This document shows, piece by piece, positions 56,903 through 64,000 of a stretch of DNA of 64,000 nt; positions within the stretch are counted from its first letter, which is position 1; each line of letters opens with the position of its first letter. The stretch comes from Cytobacillus massiliigabonensis. Its GTDB lineage: Bacteria > Bacillota > Bacilli > Bacillales > Cytobacillaceae. The stretch lies in assembly GCF_900199725.1 (NCBI RefSeq), contig NZ_LT904904.1, forward strand, positions 2,518,074-2,582,073. The letters run 5' to 3'. Both the position numbers and the translations under genes were made by a program. Under the pieces are notes generated by a model. It had not been told where the DNA came from and ran no database searches. It was given only the letters and a program-made list of their open reading frames with translations.

Positions 56903-59269
56903 ATGGAAGTCATACAGAATAGACAAACAAAGCGAAAAGCCAATTGGAAAAAAATCTCCCTTTGGTCAGTAGCTATCCTAGCTTCAATCATTGTGATTGC
57001 AGCCATTTCATTATATTTATATATTTCACGATCACTTCCAGTAACAAAAGGTGAAATCAATATCGGATCTATTTCATCGTCAGTTCAAGTAACAAGGGAT
57101 GACAGTGGAGTACCGCATATTCTCGCAAAGAATGAACGGGATTTATACATTGCGCAAGGGTATATTCAAGCACAGGACCGACTCTTTCAAATGGATTTAA
57201 GCCGCCGCCAAGCTTCTGGAAGGTTAAGTGAGGTCATTGGGGAGGCAACTGTCGAAAATGATAAGTACTTTCGTACACTTGGTTTAAGACGTGCTGCAGA
57301 AGCCTCCTATAGTCAATATTCAAATGATGCGAAAGAAATATTGGGATGGTTTGCAGAAGGAGTAAATATCTACATGAAAGAACTTGAGGAAAATGGGAAA
57401 TGGCCAATTGGCTTCAAGCTCTTAGGCTATCAGCCAGAGGAATGGAAGCCTATAGATTCATTAACGATCGGAAAGTATATGGCTTATGATCTGGGGGGCC
57501 ATTGGGAAAACCAAGCATTTAGATATTATTTGCTGCAGAATTTTTCAGAGGAAAAAGCATACGATCTTTTTCCGTCTTACCCATCAGATGCCCCATATAT
57601 TATTGGCTCAGATAAGCTTGATATTGAAAAAAGTCTTGCATCAGCAATTATTCCGCCAGAATTCAACGGAAGCAACAACTGGGTAGTCAGCGGTGAGAAA
57701 ACAGCTTCCGGTAAACCATTATTAGCAGATGATCCACATTTATCGCTAAGTACACCTTCAATTTGGTATCAAATGCGTTTGCAGTCACCAGAAATGAATG
57801 TAAGCGGGGTTATTTTTGCGGGAATTCCAGGAATTATTTTAGGTCATAATGAGCAAGTGGCTTGGGGGGTAACAAATACTGGGCCTGATGTCCAGGACCT
57901 TTATATCGAAAAAAGAAATCCAGAGAATCCAAAAGAGTTTCTTTATAATGACAAATGGGTAGAAGCTACAATAGTGAACGAGCCCATTAAGGTAAAAGAT
58001 AAGAAAACAATTGACTATGAAGTAACAATAACCCGTCATGGACCAGTTATTTCTGAATTTGCAGAAGAAAGCGGAAAGGAAGATGTTCTATCTCTGCAAT
58101 GGACAGCTCTTGAGCCTTCTATTGAATTGGAGGCAATTATCGAAATGAACAAAGCTGCTAATTGGGAACAATTTGAAAAAGCTCTTGAGCTATTCCATAC
58201 ACCTGCTCAAAATTTTGTCTTTGCCTCCAATGATGGAACCATTGCTTATAAAGCAAACGGCAAAATTCCTATACGTAAACAAGGGCAAGGGCTGCTTCCT
58301 GTTCCAGGATGGACGGATGAATACGGATGGGAAGGCTATGTACCTTATGATGAGCTTCCAAAAACAGTTAATCCAGAGGAAGGATTCATTTCAACAGCAA
58401 ACAATAAAGTCATAGATGAAAGCTATCCATACCATATTAGCAATGATTGGGCACAGCCGTATCGGCAAATGAGGATTCAGGAATTCCTAAAGACAAATGA
58501 AAAACTCACCTCGGAAGATATGATGACCCTGCAGATGGATCAGAAAAACTTACAGGCAGAAGAGTTTGTTCCAATTTTTATTGATAAACTGGATGCTTCA
58601 TTAAAAGGAAAAGAGAAAGAAGCTCTTGCTATTTTAAAAGATTGGAATTATCAGGATAGAAAAGATGAAGCAGCACCATTAATTTTTAATCTTTGGATGA
58701 AGAAGATTTCGGATGTGCTTTTTCAAGATGAAATCTCAACGGAAATGAGAGGATTATTCAAAGGGCAAAAACAAGCAGTGGATGAATTAATTAGAAGAGC
58801 CGCAAAAGGCAATGAAGGGTCATGGATAGAAGAAAAAGGCGGACTTTCTAATGTATTGCATGAAGCCTTACAGATGGCGTTAAAGGAAGGTGAGAAGCTT
58901 CAAGGAAGCACGCCTGCTAAATGGAAGTGGGGGGAATACCATCAAATTTACTTCCCGCATTCATTATCAAGTGTCAAACCATTAAACTATTTATTTAATA
59001 AAGAAGGCAGTATTCCAGTAGGGGGAAGTTCTGTAACTGTACAAGCAGCAGCAAATAAAGAGGATGGCACCGTTAATCACGGAGGCTCGTGGAGATTTGT
59101 CATCGATACAGCAGAGATGAACATAGGCTATCATCTAGTAGGTCCCGGTCAATCAGAACATCCATTAAGCCAGTGGTATCACAACCAGATGAAGGCATGG
59201 GTTGAAGGTGAGTATCATGAAACTTATCTAACTGATATAAAAGGTGAAAAACTGACACTTAATCCATAA
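56903..59269 (+). CDS. Penicillin acylase family N-terminal-nucleophile hydrolase
   Basis: A 788-aa membrane-anchored Ntn hydrolase. A helix at about 18-42 anchors it, then comes the alpha chain (VQVTRDDSGVPHILAKNERDLYIAQGYIQAQDRLFQMDL). The self-cleavage and catalytic serine is S257 in EFNGSNNWVVSG, which starts the beta chain (ADDPHLSLSTPSIWYQM). Family members cleave penicillins, acyl-homoserine lactones or other N-acyl compounds; the substrate here is unknown. AGGAGG lies 12 bases before the ATG. Monocistronic. Confidence 0.88.
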   Translation: MEVIQNRQTKRKANWKKISLWSVAILASIIVIAAISLYLYISRSLPVTKGEINIGSISSSVQVTRDDSGVPHILAKNERDLYIAQGYIQAQDRLFQMDLSRRQASGRLSEVIGEATVENDKYFRTLGLRRAAEASYSQYSNDAKEILGWFAEGVNIYMKELEENGKWPIGFKLLGYQPEEWKPIDSLTIGKYMAYDLGGHWENQAFRYYLLQNFSEEKAYDLFPSYPSDAPYIIGSDKLDIEKSLASAIIPPEFNGSNNWVVSGEKTASGKPLLADDPHLSLSTPSIWYQMRLQSPEMNVSGVIFAGIPGIILGHNEQVAWGVTNTGPDVQDLYIEKRNPENPKEFLYNDKWVEATIVNEPIKVKDKKTIDYEVTITRHGPVISEFAEESGKEDVLSLQWTALEPSIELEAIIEMNKAANWEQFEKALELFHTPAQNFVFASNDGTIAYKANGKIPIRKQGQGLLPVPGWTDEYGWEGYVPYDELPKTVNPEEGFISTANNKVIDESYPYHISNDWAQPYRQMRIQEFLKTNEKLTSEDMMTLQMDQKNLQAEEFVPIFIDKLDASLKGKEKEALAILKDWNYQDRKDEAAPLIFNLWMKKISDVLFQDEISTEMRGLFKGQKQAVDELIRRAAKGNEGSWIEEKGGLSNVLHEALQMALKEGEKLQGSTPAKWKWGEYHQIYFPHSLSSVKPLNYLFNKEGSIPVGGSSVTVQAAANKEDGTVNHGGSWRFVIDTAEMNIGYHLVGPGQSEHPLSQWYHNQMKAWVEGEYHETYLTDIKGEKLTLNP

Positions 59270-59410
59270 AGAATAAACTTTGAATAATTTGTGAAATATG
59301 CCAAAATCCTTAGATAATAATTTTAAAAAAGCAACCTATTGTTCATAATTTTTTCATATTTTTCATGTACAATTAATCCATACAGGCAGGATAAAAAAGG
59401 AGTTTTTATT

Positions 59411-59545
59411 GTGGCCAAAAAACAGCTCGTCGAATTAGTAAACCGTTTAAAAAAAGCAGGTATTAACGTAAGTTTTACAAAACCAAGATCAAAAATGCTG
59501 ATTGCACTACCACAAAACAAAAGACTAACTACGTCAACAAATTAG
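59411..59545 (+). CDS. Small 44-aa basic protein, unknown function
   Basis: A 44-aa protein, MAKKQLVELVNRLKKAGINV followed by FTKPRSKMLIALPQNKRL, strongly basic with an N-terminal amphipathic helix. The start is GTG 59411, ten bases after AAAAAGGAG; a terminator follows the stop. I do not recognise it. Its size and charge would suit a nucleic-acid or ribosome-associated peptide, but that is speculation. Confidence 0.6.
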   Translation: MAKKQLVELVNRLKKAGINVSFTKPRSKMLIALPQNKRLTTSTN

Positions 59546-59548
59546 GTT

Positions 59549-59601
59549 AAAAAAGGCTGTCTCTAAAGTTAAAAAAGTGGATTTTAGCGGCAGCCTTTTT
59601 C
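59549..59601. terminator. Bidirectional terminator after the 44-aa gene
   Basis: AAAAGGCTG pairs with CAGCCTTTTT around a 31-base loop that may hold inner pairs; T-run on the plus strand, A-run (T on minus) on the other side. Confidence 0.7.
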
Positions 59602-59605
59602 ATGC

Positions 59606-60622
59606 TTAGTTTTTCCTTTTAGCTAATTTTTCACGGTCTTCAAATTGCGGAGGCTGTTCCAGCCAATTCCGCTCAATCATTAGATTCATCCCATCTTCAC
59701 CATATGCCCCAGCTTTAGACATAAAACCAAGATACATTGAAACGATATCTCTGCGCATACTTGCAGAAATTCCAACCCCATAGGCAGCTACACCAAGATT
59801 GGATAGTGTACCTACGATATAAAGCATGAGTTGATCTGAAAAAGGTGTGTTCGTCGAATTTGTTACATTTTGATCCCAAGACATAGCAGTCGGTACGTCA
59901 CTTTCTTCAAGTACATCATGTATGGAACTCAAAAGGTGTGTACATACATGTTTCCCACGCAGAAAATAGTCACGCACCACTTGATCTGTCGCAACTTGTG
60001 AAAAACCAACACAAGTTGCTTTGCCTATTTCATTATTAATCGCATTCATAATTAAATGTGTTGCTTCCATTCCTAACAATGCTCGACGGCGCCCAAACCA
60101 GCCTGTTAAAAATTTCTTTTCATCGACAAAATCTACCGCTTCCGGATAGGTCATAAAAGGCATCCGAACAAATACACCCTTGGATTGCATACAATGAACC
60201 ACATGCTGATATAATTGAGAAGTATGTCCCATGAAGTCACGGTACATCTGACAAATATCTTCTCTTGCAGACAGTGTAATAGCAGAGGTATGAGAGGTGA
60301 CGCCAAATCTAGCTAACTGCAGTACAAATTGTAAATAAAAAATATCAGAAAAAAGCCTTGGTGCATTAGGCGTAACATGCTTTTCTATCGGAAAGCCTTG
60401 TGGCACAACAATCTTTTCATTAAGAAAAATATCTTCAATTGTATCTTTATGGTTTTTAGCAATCTGTAAGGTTTCTTCTAGCATCTGCTTTACTTCCGAA
60501 TCTTCAACCGTTTCCAAAAAATGAGTTATCACACATATAACCATGCTATCATTTAAAAATGTACCCCATAAGCTTGAAATTTCTGCACAAGTTAATTTGA
60601 CAACCTCAGCTTTTTCACCCAA
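59606..60622 (-). CDS. DUF3231 family protein
   Basis: A 338-aa all-helical protein made of two similar halves (about 5-165 and 170-330). Each half has a ferritin-like four-helix pattern with E..H-type residues (EISSLWGTFLND and ATHLIMNAI). It belongs to DUF3231, common in spore formers, with unknown function. The start is TTG 60622, eight bases after AAGGAGG. An alternative ATG nearby is out of frame. Single gene. Confidence 0.83.
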   Translation of the reverse strand: MGEKAEVVKLTCAEISSLWGTFLNDSMVICVITHFLETVEDSEVKQMLEETLQIAKNHKDTIEDIFLNEKIVVPQGFPIEKHVTPNAPRLFSDIFYLQFVLQLARFGVTSHTSAITLSAREDICQMYRDFMGHTSQLYQHVVHCMQSKGVFVRMPFMTYPEAVDFVDEKKFLTGWFGRRRALLGMEATHLIMNAINNEIGKATCVGFSQVATDQVVRDYFLRGKHVCTHLLSSIHDVLEESDVPTAMSWDQNVTNSTNTPFSDQLMLYIVGTLSNLGVAAYGVGISASMRRDIVSMYLGFMSKAGAYGEDGMNLMIERNWLEQPPQFEDREKLAKRKN

Positions 60623-60704
60623 TTCATCTTCCTCCTTTTTCAGTATTTTTACCGATTTATTACTAAAGCATGCAAATCATTATCATTGTTTAAATAAATG
60701 CAAA

Positions 60705-60750
60705 GTAAAAAAGCGAGGGAAGAAAAATAATGATTTTCTTCCCTCGCTTT
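60705..60750 (-). terminator. Terminator of the sco gene
   Basis: A 17-base stem (AAAGCGAGGGAAGAAAA and its complement) with six T on the minus strand. Confidence 0.88.
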
Positions 60751-60761
60751 GAAGGTCTTTT

Positions 60762-61361
60762 TTAAATTTCCTTCATGATCTTTTTAAATACATCATCCTT
60801 ATTAAAATCTTCTCCCATTGGAAACTTTTTAATAAATTTATTATTCTCATCAAGCAAGAACACAAATGTACTATGAACATAGAAGCCGTCACCTGGATCA
60901 CGATATTGAAATTGAAAGGACTCTGCTAATTCTCGAATTTCCTTTTGATCTTGCTTAATATTATCTTGATCCCCAGTTAATAACGTCCAATTGCCATCAT
61001 CCTCGATGTCAAAGGTTTTCATATAGTTCATCATTTCTTCAGGTGTGTCTCTGTATGGATCAATACTAATTGATAAAAATTCAACATTCTTCCCAAAAAC
61101 ACCTTCAGCAGATAAATCATTTTTCAACAGGTTCATTCTTTGAGTTGTTGTCGGACAAATATCTGGGCAATGTGTGTACATAAATTCAACTAGTTTTAAC
61201 TTTTTGTCTGAATTAGAAAAGTCATACTCCTCATTATGCATTGTGACAAGAGAAATATTTTCTGGAATCTTTGAGGTCATGTCACGAATGACAAAAAAAG
61301 AAATACCGGCAGTAATTCCAATTACAACAGCAATTGAGCAAATGATATATATTTTTTTCAT
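60762..61361 (-). CDS. SCO1/SenC family copper chaperone
   Basis: A 199-aa membrane-anchored thioredoxin-fold protein (anchor helix about 2-26). The copper/thiol motif THCPDICPTT (CX3C) and the distant histidine in YVHSTFVF are intact, as in BsSco. Sco proteins metallate the CuA site of cytochrome c oxidase or act as thiol reductants. The oxidase in this window (qox) has no CuA, so its client is likely a caa3 oxidase elsewhere. The start is ATG 61361 after GGGAGGG. Confidence 0.9.
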   Translation of the reverse strand: MKKIYIICSIAVVIGITAGISFFVIRDMTSKIPENISLVTMHNEEYDFSNSDKKLKLVEFMYTHCPDICPTTTQRMNLLKNDLSAEGVFGKNVEFLSISIDPYRDTPEEMMNYMKTFDIEDDGNWTLLTGDQDNIKQDQKEIRELAESFQFQYRDPGDGFYVHSTFVFLLDENNKFIKKFPMGEDFNKDDVFKKIMKEI

Positions 61362-61544
61362 TATTAACCCTCCCTTTATAAGGATAATGAAAACTAACTG
61401 AAAATCATATGGATAATCTGTGAACATGTGATATCAATCATAGGTTTTCAATAAAGATTTTAAACTTTTTCCGTTTTTTTATCATATCCAGGGAGGGTGG
61501 GGAGAATGAAAGCAGGCTTGATTGAGTTCAAGAAAGGTTATCAA

Positions 61545-61576
61545 AAGAAAAAAGGAACTGTCAAGTTCCTTTTTTC
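61545..61576 (-). terminator. Terminator of the aldehyde dehydrogenase gene
   Basis: AAAAGGAACT pairs with AGTTCCTTTT around four or five bases; the minus strand reads into a T-run. Confidence 0.82.
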
Positions 61577-61589
61577 TTTATCCAATCAT

Positions 61590-63074
61590 TTATTTCATAG
61601 AAATCCAAACACTTTTCACTTCAGTGTAGTTATTTAGTGCATATGATCCCATTTCACGGCCCATGCCTGATTGTTTATATCCGCCAAATGGAGAAGCAGC
61701 ATCAAATGCATTATAGCAGTTCACCCATACGGTACCTGCACGAAGCTTGCTTGCAACGTAATGGGCATTAGCAATATCACGTGTCCAAACACCAGCAGCT
61801 AAACCATACTCACTGTTATTTGCACGATTAATCAATTCATCTAAATCCTCATAAGGCAATGCAGAAATGACAGGGCCAAAAATTTCTTCTTTTGCAATCG
61901 TCATTTCATCCCGAACATCAGCAAAAATAGTAGGGGAAACAAAATATCCTTGCTCCTGAGGCTTTTCACCGCCAACAAGAAGCTGTGCACCTTCACTAAC
62001 ACCCTTTTCAATATAACCTAGTACTCGACTTTGCTGTTCAGTGGACACGAGCGGTCCAATTTCAGTATCTGCATGAATCCCAGCGCCTTGCTTAATATTC
62101 TTCGCGTGACTAACCATATCCGCAACGACATTATCAAATTGCTTCTTTTGGATAAATACACGAGATCCAGCACAGCATACTTGCCCTTGATTAAACATGA
62201 CTCCATTTAATGCACCAGGTATCGCCTTTGTTAAATCAGCATCTGGAAGAATGATATTAGGAGATTTTCCTCCTAATTCAAGGGTCACTCTCTTTAATGT
62301 TTTAGATGCTCTCTCCATAATCATTTTGCCCACTTCAGTAGATCCAGTAAATGCAATTTTATCCACTAGTGGGTGATCAACCAAAGGCTGACCGGCTGTT
62401 TCGCCAAATCCAGGTACAATATTCACAACACCAGGAGGGAAACCAGCTTCTTCAATTAATTCTGCCAAGTATAAAGCAGAAAGCGGTGTTTGCTCTGCTG
62501 GCTTCAATACAACTGTGCATCCGGTGGCTAGAGCTGCACCTAATTTCCACATTGCCATTAAAAGAGGGAAATTCCATGGAATAATTTGCCCTACAACACC
62601 TACTGCTTCATGGCGTGTATAGTTGAAAAATGGTCCGCTAACAGGAATCGTTTGACCTACAATTTTTGTTGACCAGCCAGCATAATAACGCATATGCTCA
62701 ACCGCAAGCGGAATATCTGCATTTGTTGTTTCACGAATAGGCTTCCCATTATCTAATGTTTCTAATTGGGCTAATTCTGCACTATTTTCTTCCATTAAAT
62801 CCGCAAGCTTATACATAAGTCTGCTTCTTTTAGCTGCACTCATCTTAGACCAAGGTCCTTCATCAAACGCCTTTCTTGCAGCTTTCACAGCAAGATCGAT
62901 ATCCTCAGGTCCAGCCTCGAATACGTTTGCTAGCACTTCTCCTGTAGCAGGATTATATGTTTCAAATGTTTTTTGAGACTTGCTTTCAACAAATTCTCCA
63001 TTGATATATAGATGCTTTTTTCCGCTGAGAAATTTTTCTACCTTTTCCTTTAAACTCACTGTTAATTGACTCAT
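61590..63074 (-). CDS. NAD(P)-dependent aldehyde dehydrogenase (DhaS/AldA type)
   Basis: A 494-aa aldehyde dehydrogenase oxidising aldehydes to acids. Catalytic residues: asparagine in IIPWNFPLLM, glutamate in TLELGGKSPNI and the nucleophilic cysteine in GQVCCAGSR; the cofactor loop FTGSTEVGK and the C-terminal SPFGGYKQSGMGRE are seen. The start is ATG 63074, six bases after AGGAGGAAT; ATG 63077 is adjacent. Substrate cannot be read from sequence. Single gene. Confidence 0.93.
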   Translation of the reverse strand: MSQLTVSLKEKVEKFLSGKKHLYINGEFVESKSQKTFETYNPATGEVLANVFEAGPEDIDLAVKAARKAFDEGPWSKMSAAKRSRLMYKLADLMEENSAELAQLETLDNGKPIRETTNADIPLAVEHMRYYAGWSTKIVGQTIPVSGPFFNYTRHEAVGVVGQIIPWNFPLLMAMWKLGAALATGCTVVLKPAEQTPLSALYLAELIEEAGFPPGVVNIVPGFGETAGQPLVDHPLVDKIAFTGSTEVGKMIMERASKTLKRVTLELGGKSPNIILPDADLTKAIPGALNGVMFNQGQVCCAGSRVFIQKKQFDNVVADMVSHAKNIKQGAGIHADTEIGPLVSTEQQSRVLGYIEKGVSEGAQLLVGGEKPQEQGYFVSPTIFADVRDEMTIAKEEIFGPVISALPYEDLDELINRANNSEYGLAAGVWTRDIANAHYVASKLRAGTVWVNCYNAFDAASPFGGYKQSGMGREMGSYALNNYTEVKSVWISMK

Positions 63075-63469
63075 CATATTCCTCCTTTGAAAATAGTAAT
63101 CTATGTATTTCATGCTGCTAGTTTAAGAAGAATGCCCTTGTGAACGCTTACAATACTATGTTAACACTATGAAAAATTGATAATCAATGAATAATTAAAC
63201 AAATATTCTGACATTAATCGACAGTTCTTTTTACGAAAGGTTATATTCAATCTGTGTAAATATGGCAGAAAAATGGCAGTAGTTTGAACTATAGGTGAAC
63301 ACTTTTCATGTCTGATACGAAAAGCCTGAATTAATGCCACTTTACTGATTTTCGAACATTCTGTGATTTGAGGAATATGTCACAGAACTACGTTTAGGTA
63401 AAGAATACGATAAGGATAAGTATTTTTTTAATAGTTTAAAAGACCTGTTTTCAAAAGGGGGGCAACGGA
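63075..63469 (+). promoter_or_regulatory. Divergent region with an inverted repeat upstream of the NapG-like gene
   Basis: 395 bases without a credible ORF. At 63359-63387, TTCTGTGA and TCACAGAA form a perfect 8-base inverted repeat with a 13-base spacer. The half-sites resemble Fnr/CRP half-sites (TGTGA/TCACA) but the spacing is too long for one dimer. No convincing sigma-A promoter was found. Confidence 0.45.
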
Positions 63470-64000
63470 ATGAAAGGTACGAGACTAATTAAAATATTGA
63501 TTGGCGGGTTAGCAGCATATGAACTTCTCGGGATGATGAAGTCTGGAAATAAAACTGTTCTGCGCCCCCCAGGAGCTATTGATGAAGATGAATTTCTAGC
63601 ACTCTGCGTTAGATGCGGGAAGTGTAATCAAGCATGTCCCTATGACTCTATCAAAATGGGAAAGGAAAACTTAGGCTTTGGGATTGGAACTCCTTATATC
63701 GATGCAAGAGATAATCCATGCCGTCTTTGTGATGACTATCCTTGTGTGAATGTTTGTCCGACAGACGCCCTAACAGGAATTAATAACGTATACGATGTGG
63801 AAATGGGCACAGCTGTTATTGATACGGAGCATTGTATTGCTTACAAAGGTATGAGGTGCGAAGTATGCTATCGTGAATGTCCCTTAATAGACGAAGCAAT
63901 TAAATTAAATATTTATGTAAAACCTGATGACCCAACACACGCCGTCTTTGCACCTATTATCGACCCTGAAAAATGTGTCGGCTGTGGGATCTGCGAAGAA
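63470..64000 (+). CDS. NapG/MauM-like polyferredoxin (3' end outside window)
   Basis: The first 177 codons of a gene that runs off the window. After a short hydrophobic start (about 8-22), four 4Fe-4S cysteine clusters are seen: CVRCGKCNQACP, CRLCDDYPCVNVCP, a third with CEVCYRECP, and the beginning of a fourth, CVGCGICEE. This is the NapG/MauM ferredoxin pattern, a protein passing electrons between quinol and a periplasmic-type reductase. The ATG at 63470 has AAGGGGGG about eight bases upstream. A napH-like membrane partner would be expected next. Confidence 0.88.
   Translation, partial: MKGTRLIKILIGGLAAYELLGMMKSGNKTVLRPPGAIDEDEFLALCVRCGKCNQACPYDSIKMGKENLGFGIGTPYIDARDNPCRLCDDYPCVNVCPTDALTGINNVYDVEMGTAVIDTEHCIAYKGMRCEVCYRECPLIDEAIKLNIYVKPDDPTHAVFAPIIDPEKCVGCGICEE

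Noticed and set aside
61515-61647. A 43-codon plus-strand frame with a strong GGAGGGTGGGGAG before its ATG
   Set aside because: It runs straight through the terminator hairpin and into the antisense of the aldehyde dehydrogenase gene, and its composition is not protein-like.

Overview
The window is a low-GC, gene-dense chromosomal segment that looks like an endospore-forming member of the Bacillaceae (Bacillus, Cytobacillus, Niallia or similar). Supporting signs are strong AGGAGG-type ribosome binding sites, frequent TTG and GTG starts, an aa3 quinol oxidase operon (qoxABCD), S-box and THI-box riboswitches, a BirA-type operator, and sporulation-linked genes (a KinB-like kinase, an Sda-like peptide, a YhcN/YlaJ lipoprotein, a YuzL-like peptide). 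I see no phage, insertion sequence, CRISPR array, rRNA or tRNA.

Layout. 0-7 kb: end of an M50B peptidase gene, a potABCD polyamine importer operon, a YibQ-type deacetylase-like protein and a lone MenC/NAAAR-type enolase. 7-16 kb: a KinB-like kinase and an FtsH paralogue on the minus strand, TPP riboswitch-thiT, and qoxABCD. 16-20.5 kb: small orphan genes, a secreted beta-propeller protein, a PlsY paralogue, a truncated globin and a DUF3889 pair. 20.5-28.3 kb: the minus-strand methionine operon metI-metC-yitJ-metH behind a SAM-I riboswitch. 28.5-33 kb: odhAB with a good sigma-A promoter and a cre-like site. 33-40 kb: Sda-like peptide, lipoprotein, VOC protein, acyl-CoA ligase, small genes, GNAT acetyltransferase, YhcN/YlaJ lipoprotein and tandem crcB genes. 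39.3-40.5 kb: a second YidC insertase behind a MifM-like leader peptide gene. 40.6-47 kb: MprF-like flippase domain protein, bioY, pncB-nadE and two membrane proteins. 47-50 kb: pflB and pflA. 50-64 kb: a LysM-CAP protein, cupredoxin, modAB with a YvgK-type regulator, ykuS, an ABC-F protein, a penicillin-acylase family enzyme, DUF3231, Sco, aldehyde dehydrogenase, and the start of a NapG-like ferredoxin gene running off the end.

How it fits together. Respiration and fermentation alternate here: qox, sco and odhAB serve aerobic growth, while pflAB, a globin with an Fnr-like box, molybdate uptake and a NapG-like ferredoxin suggest oxygen-limited growth. Vitamin and cofactor supply is visible (thiT, bioY, pncB-nadE). 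Methionine synthesis is collected in one SAM-controlled transcript.

Two items stand out. First, a 96-residue ORF directly upstream of the second YidC gene has the architecture of the MifM translation-arrest sensor, including a hairpin that hides the yidC Shine-Dalgarno sequence. Second, structured intergenic repeats of about 100-150 bp sit just after stop codons. The three copies of one family keep their stems by paired base changes, and one copy is nested inside a copy of a related family.
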